A stretch of DNA of 36,104 bases from an uncultured Oscillospiraceae bacterium (GTDB lineage: Bacteria > Bacillota > Clostridia > Oscillospirales > Ruminococcaceae). Positions within the stretch are counted from its first letter, which is position 1. The number at the start of each line of letters is the position of its first letter. Both the position numbers and the translations under genes were made by a program. The stretch is taken from positions 1 to 36,104 of the forward strand of contig CASEVW010000141.1 in assembly GCA_949291395.1 (NCBI GenBank). Reading direction: 5' to 3'. Below are positions 1 to 7,997 of this stretch, piece after piece. The notes under the pieces are model-generated. The model was not told the origin of the DNA, ran no database searches, and saw only the letters and a program-made list of their open reading frames with translations.

Positions 1-199
1 CTTTTTTCGCCTTTTTCTCTTTCTGTTTGAAGGGGTAGACCGGAAACCGCACCGCCAGCACCCGCACGGCGGCGGTGAACCGGCCTTTTTCATAACACAG
101 CTCGGCGGTGATGGGCACCAGCAGCGCCGCCGCCAGCAGGATCAATACTGCCAGCAGCAGCCACAGCACCCCTTTTAGGATCAGCCACAAAACGGCCAT
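1..199 (-). CDS. DUF2953 family membrane protein, 3' part cut off by the window
   Basis: The first 66 residues are visible, starting MAVLWLILKG; the gene runs off the left edge. A single hydrophobic segment covers about residues 3-28, followed by a charged stretch. An AAGGAG site ends 5 bases before the ATG and lies against the stop of scpB, so the gene is translated from the scpAB mRNA. In many Clostridia a DUF2953 protein follows scpB, and the visible N-terminus fits that family (known context). DUF2953 proteins have no well-established function; a link to sporulation or envelope work is only suggested by gene neighbourhoods elsewhere. The family call rests mostly on position and on the membrane-plus-short-loop pattern. 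Confidence 0.7.
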   Translation of the reverse strand, partial: MAVLWLILKGVLWLLLAVLILLAAALLVPITAELCYEKGRFTAAVRVLAVRFPVYPFKQKEKKAKK

Positions 200-210
200 G
201 CTTTTTCTCC

Positions 211-771
211 TTACTCTTCGTTGGGCGTTCCGGCCAGTTCCAGCTGGACGCCCTCGCCGCTATGCAGCGGGGGAAGCTGTTCCAGCGTGGCCAGGCCGAA
301 GGTGCGCAGGAACACCTCGGTGGTGCGGAAGCTGATGGGGCGGCCCGGCAGGTCCAGCCGGCCGGCCTCCTCCACCAGACCCTTTTCCATCAGTTTTGCA
401 ATGGTGGACGAGGAATCCACCCCCCGCACCTGCTCCACAAAACTGCGGGACACCGGCTGGTTATAGGCGATGATGGCCAGCACCTCCAGCGCCGCCTGGG
501 ACAGGGGGGTGTTGCGCCGGTTGTCCAGCACCCGCTTCACCGGCTCCTGCACGGCGGTCTTGGTGGCCATCTGCCACTTGTCGCCCAAAGGCAGGATGCA
601 CAGACCCCGGTCGACTTTCTCGTATTCCTTTTGCAGCTGTTCGATCAAAAGCACCACCTGGTCCTTTTTGATCTCCAGCGCTTCGGCGATCTTTTCGGCG
701 GCAATGGGCTCTCCATGTGCAAAGAGTATCGCCTCCACCGCCGCTTTGTATTCCTTTTCTTTTTGCGTCAT
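211..771 (-). CDS. scpB: Segregation and condensation protein ScpB
   Basis: A 186-residue kleisin-associated protein made of two winged-helix domains. It binds ScpA and works with SMC in chromosome condensation and segregation. The N-terminal half starts with the typical EAILFAHGEPI stretch, and the middle has LEVLAIIAYNQPVSR, the hallmark of ScpB. The C-terminal winged helix includes LVEEAGRLDLPGRPISFRTT. Length matches the family (about 180-200). Its start overlaps the end of scpA by four bases (ATGA), a sign of translational coupling, and DUF2953 follows directly. The call is secure. Confidence 0.96.
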   Translation of the reverse strand: MTQKEKEYKAAVEAILFAHGEPIAAEKIAEALEIKKDQVVLLIEQLQKEYEKVDRGLCILPLGDKWQMATKTAVQEPVKRVLDNRRNTPLSQAALEVLAIIAYNQPVSRSFVEQVRGVDSSSTIAKLMEKGLVEEAGRLDLPGRPISFRTTEVFLRTFGLATLEQLPPLHSGEGVQLELAGTPNEE

Positions 772-1484
772 GCCTTCACTCCCCTGTTTTTCTCCCGGCG
801 CAGCGACAGGTTTTCCTCCTCGTCGATCTGGATGCGGCCCGCGCGGATCAGCTCCAGCACGGCCAAAAAGGTGGCCACCGTCTGGCTGCGGCTGTCCTGC
901 CGGGCAAACAGCGCCCGCAGGCGGGCCACCTTGCCGGTGACCAGGCCCCGCAGCACATGCACCACCCGGCTTGCCACCGACACAAAGGGCGCGGTGACCA
1001 GCGGCTCAAAGCTTTGCTGGGTGGGCTGTTTGCGGCGCTTGCCCCGGCCCAGCAGCAGCTCCATGGCCTGGGCCAGCAGGCTGGCCTCGTGGGTGTGGTT
1101 GTAAGTGTTGTCCAGCTCCACCTCCAAAGGCGGGCGCACGAAGCTGCAATGCTTGGCGGCCTCGTCGCCCATCCGGCGGGCGATCTCCTTGCAGGCGCTG
1201 TATTCGATCAGCTGGCCGGTCAGCTCTTCTTTCATGCGCTCGGCTTCCTCGCTGCGGGGCAAAAGCAGATAGCTTTTCATCTGCACCAGCCGGGCGGCCA
1301 TCTCGATGAATTCGCTGGCCACCTCCATGCGGTTTTGCTGCAAGCTGTTGATGAGGGCGGTGTACTGGTCGATCAGGTCCAGGATGGCGATGTCGTAGAT
1401 GTTCATCTTGTTTTTGCTCACAAGATACAGCAGCACGTCCAGCGGGCCTTCAAATTCTTCCAGGTGAAAGGTCAATGCTTCCAT
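768..1484 (-). CDS. scpA: Segregation and condensation protein ScpA (kleisin)
   Basis: A 238-residue kleisin that bridges the SMC heads and recruits ScpB. The N-terminus (LTFHLEEFEGPLDVLLYLV) is the diagnostic SMC-binding motif, followed by the helical segment with EFIEMAARLVQMKSYLLLP. The C-terminal winged-helix part contains FLAVLELIRAGRIQIDEEE. An AAGGAGGG site precedes the ATG and overlaps the stop of the M50 gene upstream, so the order M50-scpA-scpB-DUF2953 is probably one operon. Family length is about 240-260, so the gene is complete. Confidence 0.96.
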   Translation of the reverse strand: MEALTFHLEEFEGPLDVLLYLVSKNKMNIYDIAILDLIDQYTALINSLQQNRMEVASEFIEMAARLVQMKSYLLLPRSEEAERMKEELTGQLIEYSACKEIARRMGDEAAKHCSFVRPPLEVELDNTYNHTHEASLLAQAMELLLGRGKRRKQPTQQSFEPLVTAPFVSVASRVVHVLRGLVTGKVARLRALFARQDSRSQTVATFLAVLELIRAGRIQIDEEENLSLRREKNRGVKA

Positions 1485-1499
1485 ACGCTCACACCCTCC

Positions 1500-2177
1500 T
1501 TACACGGCCACGCCGTAGGCCGCCGCCATCACCGCTTTGTCGATGAAGAAGGTGGCCTTGTCCAGCAGGTCCCACATGGCGTTGTTCAGCAGCGCCAGCG
1601 GCAGGTCGAACACGCCCAGCATCAGCAGCACGAACATGACCATAAAAATGTACCGCTCGTACTGCATCACCTTAAAATACAGACGGCGGGGCAGAAGCAC
1701 CAGGGCGATGCGGCTGCCGTCAAAGGGCGGCACCGGCAGCAGGTTGAACACCGCTAGCGACACGTTCACCGAGGCCAGCACCATCAAAAAGTTCAACAGC
1801 AGGCCCCAGACCATGGTGTCCGGGGTGAAGTAATACACCAGCTTATACAAAATAACGGTGATAAAGGCCAGCAGCAGGTTGGAGACCGGCCCCGCCGCGG
1901 CGCTGATGGCCATGCCGGCCTTGGGGTTTTTGTAGCGGTAGGGGTACACCGGCACCGGCTTTGCCCAGCCCACGCCCACAAAGATCATGCACAGCGCGCC
2001 CAAAAGGTCAAAATGCGCCATGGGATTCAGTGACAGCCGCCCCATGTTTTTGGCGGTGGGATCGCCCAGCTTGTCGCTGACAAACGCGTGGGCGGCTTCG
2101 TGCACCGGGATCGCCAGCAGCATGGCGATGCCCCGCATCACCCAGACCATCATCTGGGCAGGACTGATCAGACCCAT
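1500..2177 (-). CDS. Site-2 protease family (M50) membrane zinc metalloprotease
   Basis: About 225 residues with several membrane segments. Zinc ligands are visible as HEAAH at residues 26-30, and the second conserved motif near residue 155-165 reads NLLPVPPFDGSR, matching the NxxPxxxxDG signature of the rhomboid-like M50B group (YwhC/YwmF type). I chose the ATG at 2177, preceded by AGGGAG at good spacing; a TTG six codons upstream lacks a ribosome site. These proteases cut membrane proteins within the bilayer, but substrates of this subgroup are mostly unknown. It sits upstream of scpA, an arrangement common in Clostridia. Confidence 0.9.
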   Translation of the reverse strand: MGLISPAQMMVWVMRGIAMLLAIPVHEAAHAFVSDKLGDPTAKNMGRLSLNPMAHFDLLGALCMIFVGVGWAKPVPVYPYRYKNPKAGMAISAAAGPVSNLLLAFITVILYKLVYYFTPDTMVWGLLLNFLMVLASVNVSLAVFNLLPVPPFDGSRIALVLLPRRLYFKVMQYERYIFMVMFVLLMLGVFDLPLALLNNAMWDLLDKATFFIDKAVMAAAYGVAV

Positions 2178-2366
2178 AATTTTCTCCCTAAACAAAAAAT
2201 TCGTATTGCCAAATGGCAGTATACATTATATAATACAAACGAAAGCCGCGGGGGCAGTAAAGGGCCGCCCGGCCCGAGGCTGCTTTTCATTATATCCTTT
2301 TTTTCGCTTGTTCACAAGCAAATTCCCGCTTTTTTACGGTTTCGCAAAGATATTTTAAAAAAACAC

Positions 2367-2395
2367 TTGATTTTTCGCCGTAAACTTGTTATTAT
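2367..2395 (+). promoter_or_regulatory. Sigma-A promoter of rpmB
   Basis: TTGATT at 2367-2372 and TATTAT at 2390-2395 are separated by exactly 17 bases, in an AT-rich stretch that contrasts with the GC-rich surroundings. The start of rpmB is 35 bases downstream of the -10 box. Confidence 0.8.
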
Positions 2396-2429
2396 ATTCT
2401 AGCGACTTAATTAAGAGGAGGTGCAGCAA

Positions 2430-2618
2430 ATGGCAAAGTGCAATTGTTGTGGCAAGGGCGTTTCCTTCGGCATCCAGGTTTCCCACTCTCATCGTCGGTC
2501 TAACCGCACCTGGAAGGCTAACGTGAAGCGTGTTAAGGCTATTGTAGACGGTTCTCCCAAGTACATCTACGCCTGCACCCGCTGCCTGCGCTCGGGCAAG
2601 GTTACCCGCGCTGTCTGA
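2430..2618 (+). CDS. rpmB: 50S ribosomal protein L28
   Basis: A 62-residue ribosomal large-subunit protein beginning MAKCNCCGKGVSFG. It contains the family core VSHSHRRSNRTWKANVKRVK. Cysteine pairs at 4/7 and 49/52 form a zinc ribbon, so this is the zinc-binding (C+) form of L28, which needs zinc and would be the paralog replaced under zinc starvation where a C- copy exists; no second copy is in this window. An AGGAGGT site at 2416-2422 sets the ATG at 2430. The gene stands alone between its own promoter and terminator, as L28 often does. Confidence 0.98.
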   Translation: MAKCNCCGKGVSFGIQVSHSHRRSNRTWKANVKRVKAIVDGSPKYIYACTRCLRSGKVTRAV

Positions 2619-2635
2619 TCTACAACGCAAAAACG

Positions 2636-2663
2636 GCCAGTCACTTCGGTGGCTGGCTTTTTT
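2636..2663 (+). terminator. Intrinsic terminator of rpmB
   Basis: GCCAGTCAC pairs with GTGGCTGGC (one wobble) around a TTCG tetraloop, followed by six T. Confidence 0.92.
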
Positions 2664-2674
2664 GTTGTTTGTTC

Positions 2675-2703
2675 TTGACCCTCCCTGTCCCCCATTCTAT
2701 AAT
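2675..2703 (+). promoter_or_regulatory. Sigma-A promoter of the esterase gene
   Basis: TTGACC at 2675-2680 and a perfect TATAAT at 2698-2703 with a 17-base spacer, 44 bases before the GTG start at 2748. Confidence 0.88.
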
Positions 2704-2747
2704 AAGGATAAAGTACGATCCGTATTCTTGATTGGGAGTGATTTTGC

Positions 2748-3491
2748 GTGCAGATCCAATATTACAAAGAACCCAGCCGCTTTTTGAAACGGGAGATGGA
2801 ATACAAGGTGTTCGGCCACGGCGGCCTGCCCTGCCTTGCCTTTGCCTGTGAGGGCGGCCGTTTTTACGACTTGGAGGATCACGGCATGGTGGCCGCCCTG
2901 GCCCCGCTGATCGAAAGCGGGCAGCTGCAATTGTTCTGCGCCGACAGCATCGACGGCGAAAGCTGGCTGGGCGGCGGCGAGGGCCGGCAGCGCAGCGAGA
3001 TGCAGGAGCGCTGGTTCAACTACCTCACCGGCGAACTGATCCCCCGTGTGTTGCAGCAAAACGGCGGCGGGCACGATAAAGTGCTGCTGCTGGGATGCAG
3101 CCTGGGCGCGGGCCATGCTTTGAACCTCTATCTGCGCCGCCCGGACCTTGCCTGCGGGGCGGTGTGCCTGTCCGGCAGTTACTCTGCCGGGGACTGGTTC
3201 GGCGATTACAGCGACGATTTGACCCTGCGCAACAGCCCGCTGGACTATCTGCCCCTGCTGAACGCCGACCGGCTGCCCCGCACCCCGGGTTCTCCCCTGG
3301 TGCTCTGCTGCGGCCGGGGCCCCTACGAGGCCCGGTTCCTGGCCAGCACCCGGGCCATGGAAAGCGCCCTCACCGCCCGGCGGATGCCCGCCTTTGTAGA
3401 CTACTGGGGCGAGGACGTGACCCACGACTGGCCCTGGTGGGCAAAGCAGGCCGCCTACTTCCTGCCGCAGATCCTGAAAGCCCGCACATAA
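2748..3491 (+). CDS. Putative alpha/beta-hydrolase esterase (COG4947-like)
   Basis: A 247-residue soluble protein with an alpha/beta-hydrolase fold. The nucleophile elbow is GCSLG with Ser118, and a likely catalytic histidine lies in DVTHDW near the C-terminus, which is followed by the WPWWAKQ stretch typical of the COG4947 esterase group. The start is GTG with GGGAGTG upstream. No signal peptide is seen, so it should act in the cytoplasm. The substrate cannot be told from sequence; D-family esterase or acyl-carbohydrate hydrolysis are both possible. It is a single-gene unit with its own promoter and terminator. Confidence 0.8.
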   Translation: MQIQYYKEPSRFLKREMEYKVFGHGGLPCLAFACEGGRFYDLEDHGMVAALAPLIESGQLQLFCADSIDGESWLGGGEGRQRSEMQERWFNYLTGELIPRVLQQNGGGHDKVLLLGCSLGAGHALNLYLRRPDLACGAVCLSGSYSAGDWFGDYSDDLTLRNSPLDYLPLLNADRLPRTPGSPLVLCCGRGPYEARFLASTRAMESALTARRMPAFVDYWGEDVTHDWPWWAKQAAYFLPQILKART

Positions 3492-3508
3492 ATGATCTTG
3501 CTATAAAA

Positions 3509-3541
3509 ATGCCGCCCGTTAAAAAACGGGTGGCATTTTTT
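3509..3541 (+). terminator. Intrinsic terminator after the esterase
   Basis: ATGCCGCCCGTT pairs with AACGGGTGGCAT (one wobble) around an A-rich loop, followed by a run of T to 3541. Confidence 0.93.
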
Positions 3542-3590
3542 GCGGCTTTCCGCCGGAAAAACTATCTTCGGCAAAAATTTTTCCATTTTG

Positions 3591-3616
3591 TGTAACGGAC
3601 ACTGCCGATCGCCGTC
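3591..3616 (+). promoter_or_regulatory. ECF-type promoter of the sigma/anti-sigma operon
   Basis: TGTAAC at 3591-3596, a 16-base spacer and CGTC at 3613-3616. This matches the promoter type used by Bacillus SigW/SigX/SigM (AAC in the -35 region, CG in the -10 region). It stands directly before the ECF sigma gene, so autoregulation is likely. Confidence 0.75.
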
Positions 3617-3671
3617 TAATCAATCGAAACGGCCGGTTTCAAACCATTCCACCGGGAAAGGAGGTCTGCCC

Positions 3672-4178
3672 TTGCAGGACCTGGAAACACTGTACCAGAT
3701 GTACAGTCAGGACATCTACCGCTATCTGTGCGGTTTGACCCATGACCCGCTTTGGGCTGAGGACCTTTTGAGCGAGACCTTTTTAAAGGCGGTGCGCAGT
3801 TTCGACAAATTCCAGCAGCGTTCCAGCGTAAAGACCTGGCTGTTCACCATTGCCCGGAACGCCTGGATCGACGGGCTGCGCCGCAGACGGCCCACCCTTT
3901 CTTATGACGACATGCTGGCCGGATACATCAGCGAGGATACGGCGGACCCCCGCCGCTTGGAGGAAGACTGGGACGCCCACGAGCTGGCCCAGCGTATCCG
4001 CCATCTGCTGGACAGCTGCCGCCCCTTAGCCAAAAAGGTGGTGCTGCTGCGGGCCGAAGGGTATTCCTTTGCCGAGATCGCCCAGGCCTGCGGCATCTCG
4101 GAGGGCTCTGCCCGCACCTTGAATTTTCGCACCCGCACCTGGCTGCGGGAGACCTTACGCAAGGAGGATCTGCCATGA
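3672..4178 (+). CDS. ECF-family RNA polymerase sigma factor (sigma-70 family)
   Basis: A 168-residue ECF sigma factor. Region 2 is residues 1-70 (LYQMYSQDIYRYL, then DPLWAEDLLSETFLKAVRSFDKF) and region 4 is about residues 105-160, with the helix-turn-helix EGYSFAEIAQACGISEGSART. I place the start at TTG 3672 because AAAGGAGGT lies just upstream; an upstream extension would run into the promoter. It overlaps the anti-sigma gene by four bases (ATGA). With the matching promoter at 3591-3616 it probably drives its own operon, being released when the membrane anti-sigma senses envelope stress. Confidence 0.93.
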   Translation: MQDLETLYQMYSQDIYRYLCGLTHDPLWAEDLLSETFLKAVRSFDKFQQRSSVKTWLFTIARNAWIDGLRRRRPTLSYDDMLAGYISEDTADPRRLEEDWDAHELAQRIRHLLDSCRPLAKKVVLLRAEGYSFAEIAQACGISEGSARTLNFRTRTWLRETLRKEDLP

Positions 4179-4753
4179 ACAAAGGCATTGTGTGTGATAT
4201 TTCCTGCGATGTGTGCCGTGACCTGATCCCGCTGGTGGCCGACCAGGTGGCCAGCGCCGACAGTGAGGAACTGGTAAGGCATCATATCGCCCGCTGCGAG
4301 GCCTGCAAAGTCTATCTGGAATCCGGCGGGGTCCAGCTTTCCCCCGCCCCCATGCCGGACGCTGAGCGGCTTCTCGGCCGCATCCAGCGCCGTCTGATCT
4401 TACAGACCGGCCTGTTGAGCGTGGCCGCCGTGCTGTTCAGCGTCCTGCTGGCGGGCAGCCCCTATCTGATCTGGGCATTGCCCCTGGTGGGCGCCGCCGG
4501 TTTTGTTTGGATGAAGCAGAACGCGTGGCTGCTGCCCCTCGTCCTCTGCCCCGTGCTGTTTGTGACGGTGGCTGCATTCCGGCTCGAGCTATGGGCTGCC
4601 ATCATCACCGCGGTATTCTACACGCTGGCGCTGCTGCTGGGCATCCTGGCGGCCATGCTGCTGCATTTTGCGTTCGGCGGGCTGCACCCTTTCCGCCGCC
4701 ATCAAAAGGAGGAATCTTTCCATGACGAGCCATCTGAAACTCCCCACCCTTAA
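4175..4753 (+). CDS. Membrane anti-sigma factor with zinc-binding domain
   Basis: A 192-residue protein. The N-terminal ZAS domain shows Cys14, then His37-x3-Cys41-x2-Cys44, the zinc motif of anti-sigma factors, in the usual context CRDLIPLVADQVAS...VRHHIARC. About residues 75-175 hold four hydrophobic segments, so the sensor part is mostly within the membrane with little outside. It would bind and hold the ECF factor encoded just upstream (overlap ATGA). Its last 32 bases overlap the next gene. Family assignment is firm; the signal is unknown. Confidence 0.9.
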   Translation: MNKGIVCDISCDVCRDLIPLVADQVASADSEELVRHHIARCEACKVYLESGGVQLSPAPMPDAERLLGRIQRRLILQTGLLSVAAVLFSVLLAGSPYLIWALPLVGAAGFVWMKQNAWLLPLVLCPVLFVTVAAFRLELWAAIITAVFYTLALLLGILAAMLLHFAFGGLHPFRRHQKEESFHDEPSETPHP

Positions 4754-5651
4754 GCAAACGCCCCTCACCCGCGCCGTGGCGGGCGCTGCCGGGTTTTGCA
4801 TCATCCTCGGCCTGGTCTTGCTGGTGGACTACCGGGTGGGCAACCCCCTGTCCGCAAAATGGGCCGTGCACCAGATCAACGCCCACTTTGCCCAAGAACA
4901 CCCGGACGAGACCTATGTGGTAGGCCCCGCCCAGTATACCTACCAGGGCGACCGAAAGCGCTATGTCTGCCGGGTCTATTCCCCGGACAGCGTGGACACC
5001 GGCTTTTCCGCCTACCTCAGCGGGGGCAGGGTGTACACCTCCAAAGCCGCCGAGACGGACAGCGGCGTGAACACCTACAACCGCTTCCGCTGGGCCCTGG
5101 GGCGGGAGCTGGACGTTCCCCAGCTGTGCAAGGCGCTGAAAGGCTATGCCCCAGACATGGTGAACCTTACCTTTTATCCTAAGAACAACGGCGCTGTTTT
5201 CTCCCCCGACGACCCGCTGTTCGTTCCGGATGCGGAATTTGACCGGGACCGGCTCCCCCTGCCCACCGTGCTTTCCATGAGTTTTGCCCCCGGCTCCCAG
5301 GAGCAGCCCGTCTCTCTGACGCTGGAACAGGCGGCGAAGCATCTCATCGCCCTGAAAAACGCCGCCGGGCAGCAGGGGCTGGAATACGACTACTATTCCG
5401 TTTCGATCTACACCCCCTCCTGCCACTGGGAGCTGTTGGACGTGCCCGCCGCCCGCATCCCCGCCAGTGCCGATGAGGAGGACGGGGCCGCCCTGGCCGC
5501 TTTGACGGAGTATCTCGAGCAGAATGGCCAATCCAGCGACGGGCTGTACCGTTCCGCCCCCGCCGGCAGCGCCCTCCCTCTGTATGAACAGAAGATGGAT
5601 CTGTTTTATGAATCCCAGTACGCCGCGTTCCAGCCCTGCCTGCACGGCTGA
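4722..5651 (+). CDS. Membrane-anchored protein of unknown function in the ECF operon
   Basis: A 309-residue protein with one N-terminal membrane segment (about residues 18-36, AGAAGFCIILGLVLLVDY), so most of it faces outside. AAAGGAGGA lies just before the ATG at 4722; the start is inside the anti-sigma gene, overlapping by 32 bases. No catalytic motif was recognised. The segment with WAVHQINAHFAQEHPDETY resembles the YfjL-like group found beside ECF sigma genes in other Firmicutes, but this is only a resemblance. Given its place it may modulate the anti-sigma or be an envelope effector of the sigma factor. Confidence 0.7.
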   Translation: MTSHLKLPTLKQTPLTRAVAGAAGFCIILGLVLLVDYRVGNPLSAKWAVHQINAHFAQEHPDETYVVGPAQYTYQGDRKRYVCRVYSPDSVDTGFSAYLSGGRVYTSKAAETDSGVNTYNRFRWALGRELDVPQLCKALKGYAPDMVNLTFYPKNNGAVFSPDDPLFVPDAEFDRDRLPLPTVLSMSFAPGSQEQPVSLTLEQAAKHLIALKNAAGQQGLEYDYYSVSIYTPSCHWELLDVPAARIPASADEEDGAALAALTEYLEQNGQSSDGLYRSAPAGSALPLYEQKMDLFYESQYAAFQPCLHG

Positions 5652-5658
5652 ATCTTTT

Positions 5659-5702
5659 CCCCGCCCTATCTTGCCACCGGCAAAACAGGGCGGGGCTTTT
5701 TT
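5659..5702 (+). terminator. Intrinsic terminator of the ECF operon
   Basis: CCCCGCCCT (5659-5667) pairs with AGGGCGGGG (5687-5695), with a small inner TTGCC/GGCAA stem, followed by C and six T. Confidence 0.92.
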
Positions 5703-5725
5703 CTCGCAAAATTGCGAAAAACCAG

Positions 5726-5754
5726 TGCGAAAGGGTCGTGCCCCGTGTTATAAT
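5726..5754 (+). promoter_or_regulatory. Probable promoter of the ddh operon
   Basis: A perfect TATAAT at 5749-5754 is preceded at 17 bases by TGCGAA, a poor -35 match. The position between the terminator and ddh supports it; the -35 is uncertain. Confidence 0.5.
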
Positions 5755-5848
5755 AGCCCTGTAGCGGCTATCATACCAGTTTACTGGCACATTGCGCTGC
5801 CGGGCTGGCAGATACGCCCGATCTTTGATTTTTATGGAGGTGTCTTTT

Positions 5849-6835
5849 ATGACGATCCGTGTTGGTATTTTGGGATACGGCAACCTGGGCCGGGGCGTGG
5901 AGTGCGCTGTGCGCCAAAACCCTGATATGGAACTGGCGGCCATTTTCACCCGCCGGGACCCGGCCAGCCTGCAGGTGCTCACCCCGAACGTTCCCGTGGT
6001 AAAAGCAGAGGAAGCCGCCCAATGGGCAGACCGCATCGACGTGATGATCCTGTGCGGCGGCAGCGCCACCGACCTGCCGGTGCAGGCGCCCCAGCTGGCC
6101 CAGTGGTTCAGCCTGGTGGACAGCTTTGACACCCACGCCAAGATCCCCGAGCACTTTGCCGCCGTGGACGCGGCCTGCGCCGCCGCTTCCACCACCGCCC
6201 TCATCAGCGGCGGCTGGGACCCGGGCCTGTTCTCGCTGAACCGGCTGTACGCCAGCGCCATCCTGCCCCAGGGCGAGACCTACACTTTCTGGGGCAAGGG
6301 CGTGAGCCAGGGCCATTCCGACGCCATCCGCCGCATCCAGGGCGTGGTGGACGCCCGGCAGTACACTGTGCCGGTGCCCCAGGCCCTGGAGCAGGTGCGC
6401 AGCGGCGAGCGGCCCCAGCTGACCACCCGCCAAAAGCACACCCGTGAGTGCTTCGTGGTGGCCGAGCCGGGCGCAGACCTTGCCCGCATCGAGCATGAGA
6501 TCAAGACCATGCCCAACTACTTTGCCGACTACGACACCACCGTGACCTTTATCACGCTGGAAGAGCTGCGCCGGGATCATTCCGGCTTGCCCCACGGCGG
6601 CAGCGTGCTGCGCTCCGGCACCACCGGCTGGAACGGCGAGCACAATCACACCGTGGAATACAGCTTGCAGCTGGACTCCAACCCCGAGTTCACCTCCAGC
6701 GTGCTGGTAGCCTGCGCCCGGGCGGTATACCGGATGCACGGGGCTGGTCAGACCGGCTGCAAGACCATCTTCGACGTGCCCCCCGCCCTGCTCAGCCCCC
6801 TGAGCGGCGAGGAACTGCGCCGGCAGATGCTGTAA
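5849..6835 (+). CDS. ddh: meso-Diaminopimelate D-dehydrogenase
   Basis: A 328-residue NADP-dependent enzyme (EC 1.4.1.16) that aminates L-tetrahydrodipicolinate to meso-diaminopimelate in one step, feeding lysine and peptidoglycan synthesis. The N-terminal Rossmann motif is VGILGYGNLGRG, followed by AIFTRRDP; CGGSATDLP and the SGGWDPGLFSLNR segment are strongly typical of Ddh, as are GTTGWNGEHNHT and the C-terminal MHGAGQTGCKTIFD. Length equals the family norm (about 326). GGAGGTG at 5836-5842 fixes the ATG at 5849. The MBL-fold gene follows after 23 bases, so an operon is likely. Confidence 0.96.
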   Translation: MTIRVGILGYGNLGRGVECAVRQNPDMELAAIFTRRDPASLQVLTPNVPVVKAEEAAQWADRIDVMILCGGSATDLPVQAPQLAQWFSLVDSFDTHAKIPEHFAAVDAACAAASTTALISGGWDPGLFSLNRLYASAILPQGETYTFWGKGVSQGHSDAIRRIQGVVDARQYTVPVPQALEQVRSGERPQLTTRQKHTRECFVVAEPGADLARIEHEIKTMPNYFADYDTTVTFITLEELRRDHSGLPHGGSVLRSGTTGWNGEHNHTVEYSLQLDSNPEFTSSVLVACARAVYRMHGAGQTGCKTIFDVPPALLSPLSGEELRRQML

Positions 6836-6858
6836 CGCCCTGTTAGGAGATTTTTTCC

Positions 6859-7530
6859 ATGAATGTGACCCATATCTACCACAGCGGCTTTCTGGTGGAG
6901 CTGGAACATACCCTGCTGCTGTTCGACTACTACCAGGGTCCGCTGCCCCCGCTGGACCCGGCAAAGCCCCTGTTCGTGTTTGTCTCCCACAAGCACTACG
7001 ACCATTACTGCCCGGCCATCTGGCAGCTGGCGGAGCAGCACCCTGCGGTGTGGTATGTGCTGGATCAGGCCATCCCCGCCCGCCGGTCGGCCAATGTGCT
7101 GCTGGTGGAGCCCCGCCAGATCTATCACTGGCAGGGGCTGACCATCGAGACGCTGCGCTCCACCGACGAGGGCTGCGCTCTTCTCGTCACCGCCGAGGGA
7201 AAGACCCTGTACCATGCGGGCGATCTGAACTGGTGGCACTGGGAGGGCGAGCCGGAAGCAGACAACGCCTGGCACGACAAGGCCTTCCACGAGGAGCTGG
7301 AGCGCATCCGGGGCCGCCGGTTTGACGCCGCTTTCCTCCCGCTGGACCCCCGGCAGGAGGGCAATGCCTGGTGGGGCTTTGTTGAGTTTTTGCACGCCTG
7401 CCCCTGCCGGCATGTGTTCCCCATGCATTACGCCGATAACAAGGCGGCGATGCTGGCCTATTTGATCCTGCCCCAGCTGGCGGAATTTCTGCCCGCCATC
7501 CACACCGAAGACCAGTGGCAGGAAGCCTGA
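6859..7530 (+). CDS. MBL-fold metal-dependent hydrolase
   Basis: A 223-residue metallo-beta-lactamase-fold protein. The metal motif is SHKHYDHY with His44, His46, Asp48 and His49 (HxHxDH), and further ligands are probable in YHAGDLNWWHW and FPMHYADN. There is no signal peptide. The shortened fold resembles small UPF0173/UlaG-like hydrolases acting on cyclic nucleotides, lactones or phosphoesters, but the substrate is not evident. TAGGAGAT precedes the ATG. It lies between ddh and a glyoxalase-like gene in a probable operon. Confidence 0.88.
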   Translation: MNVTHIYHSGFLVELEHTLLLFDYYQGPLPPLDPAKPLFVFVSHKHYDHYCPAIWQLAEQHPAVWYVLDQAIPARRSANVLLVEPRQIYHWQGLTIETLRSTDEGCALLVTAEGKTLYHAGDLNWWHWEGEPEADNAWHDKAFHEELERIRGRRFDAAFLPLDPRQEGNAWWGFVEFLHACPCRHVFPMHYADNKAAMLAYLILPQLAEFLPAIHTEDQWQEA

Positions 7531-7565
7531 CTGGTCGCCACCCCAACAAAAGGAGACCCTGCCCC

Positions 7566-7937
7566 ATGAAATTTAAAATGATCCACGAAAACTACAACGT
7601 GCTGGACTTAGATCGTTCCCTGGCCTTTTACCACAAGGCCCTGGGCCTTAACGAGGTGCGCCGCATCAACGCCGAGGACGGTTCCTTCATCATCGTCTAT
7701 CTGGCCAGCCCCGAAAGCGATTTTCAGCTGGAGCTGACCTGGATGCGGGATATGGACCGGCCCTATGACCTGGGTGACTGCGAGTTCCATCTGGCCTTTG
7801 AGACCGAAGACTTTGAAGCAGCTCACAAGTTGCACCAGGAGATGGGCTGCATCTGCTTTGAAAACCCGGCCATGGGCATTTACTTCATCCAGGACCCGGA
7901 CGGCTACTGGCTGGAGATCCTGCCCGCAAACAAATAA
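7566..7937 (+). CDS. Glyoxalase I-like VOC-family metalloprotein
   Basis: A 123-residue protein of the vicinal oxygen chelate fold. All four metal positions of glyoxalase I can be seen: His7, Glu56, His75 and Glu117, in contexts (DLDRSLAFYHKALGL, LELTW, FHLAFE, QDPDGYWLEI) like those of lactoylglutathione lyase GloA. Length is slightly below E. coli GloA (135). Low-GC-type Clostridia generally lack glutathione, so it may use another thiol adduct or be a general methylglyoxal-type lyase. AAAGGAG precedes the ATG at 7566. Confidence 0.85.
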   Translation: MKFKMIHENYNVLDLDRSLAFYHKALGLNEVRRINAEDGSFIIVYLASPESDFQLELTWMRDMDRPYDLGDCEFHLAFETEDFEAAHKLHQEMGCICFENPAMGIYFIQDPDGYWLEILPANK

Positions 7938-7950
7938 ACCCCTGTGCATC

Positions 7951-7997
7951 AAACAAAAGGAGCCGGCCTGGCAAAACCAGGTCGGCTCCTTTTGTTT
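7951..7997. terminator. Bidirectional terminator between the VOC gene and the MATE gene
   Basis: Arms of 21 bases (7951-7971 and 7977-7997; one wobble/mismatch) flanked by AAACAAAA on one side and TTTTGTTT on the other. It serves both convergent genes; its right arm reaches the MATE stop codon. Confidence 0.95.

Noticed and set aside
2196-2366. Promoter of the M50-scpA operon
   Set aside because: A TATAAT-like stretch lies near 2225-2232 on the minus strand, but no -35 fits at a good distance, so I did not list it.
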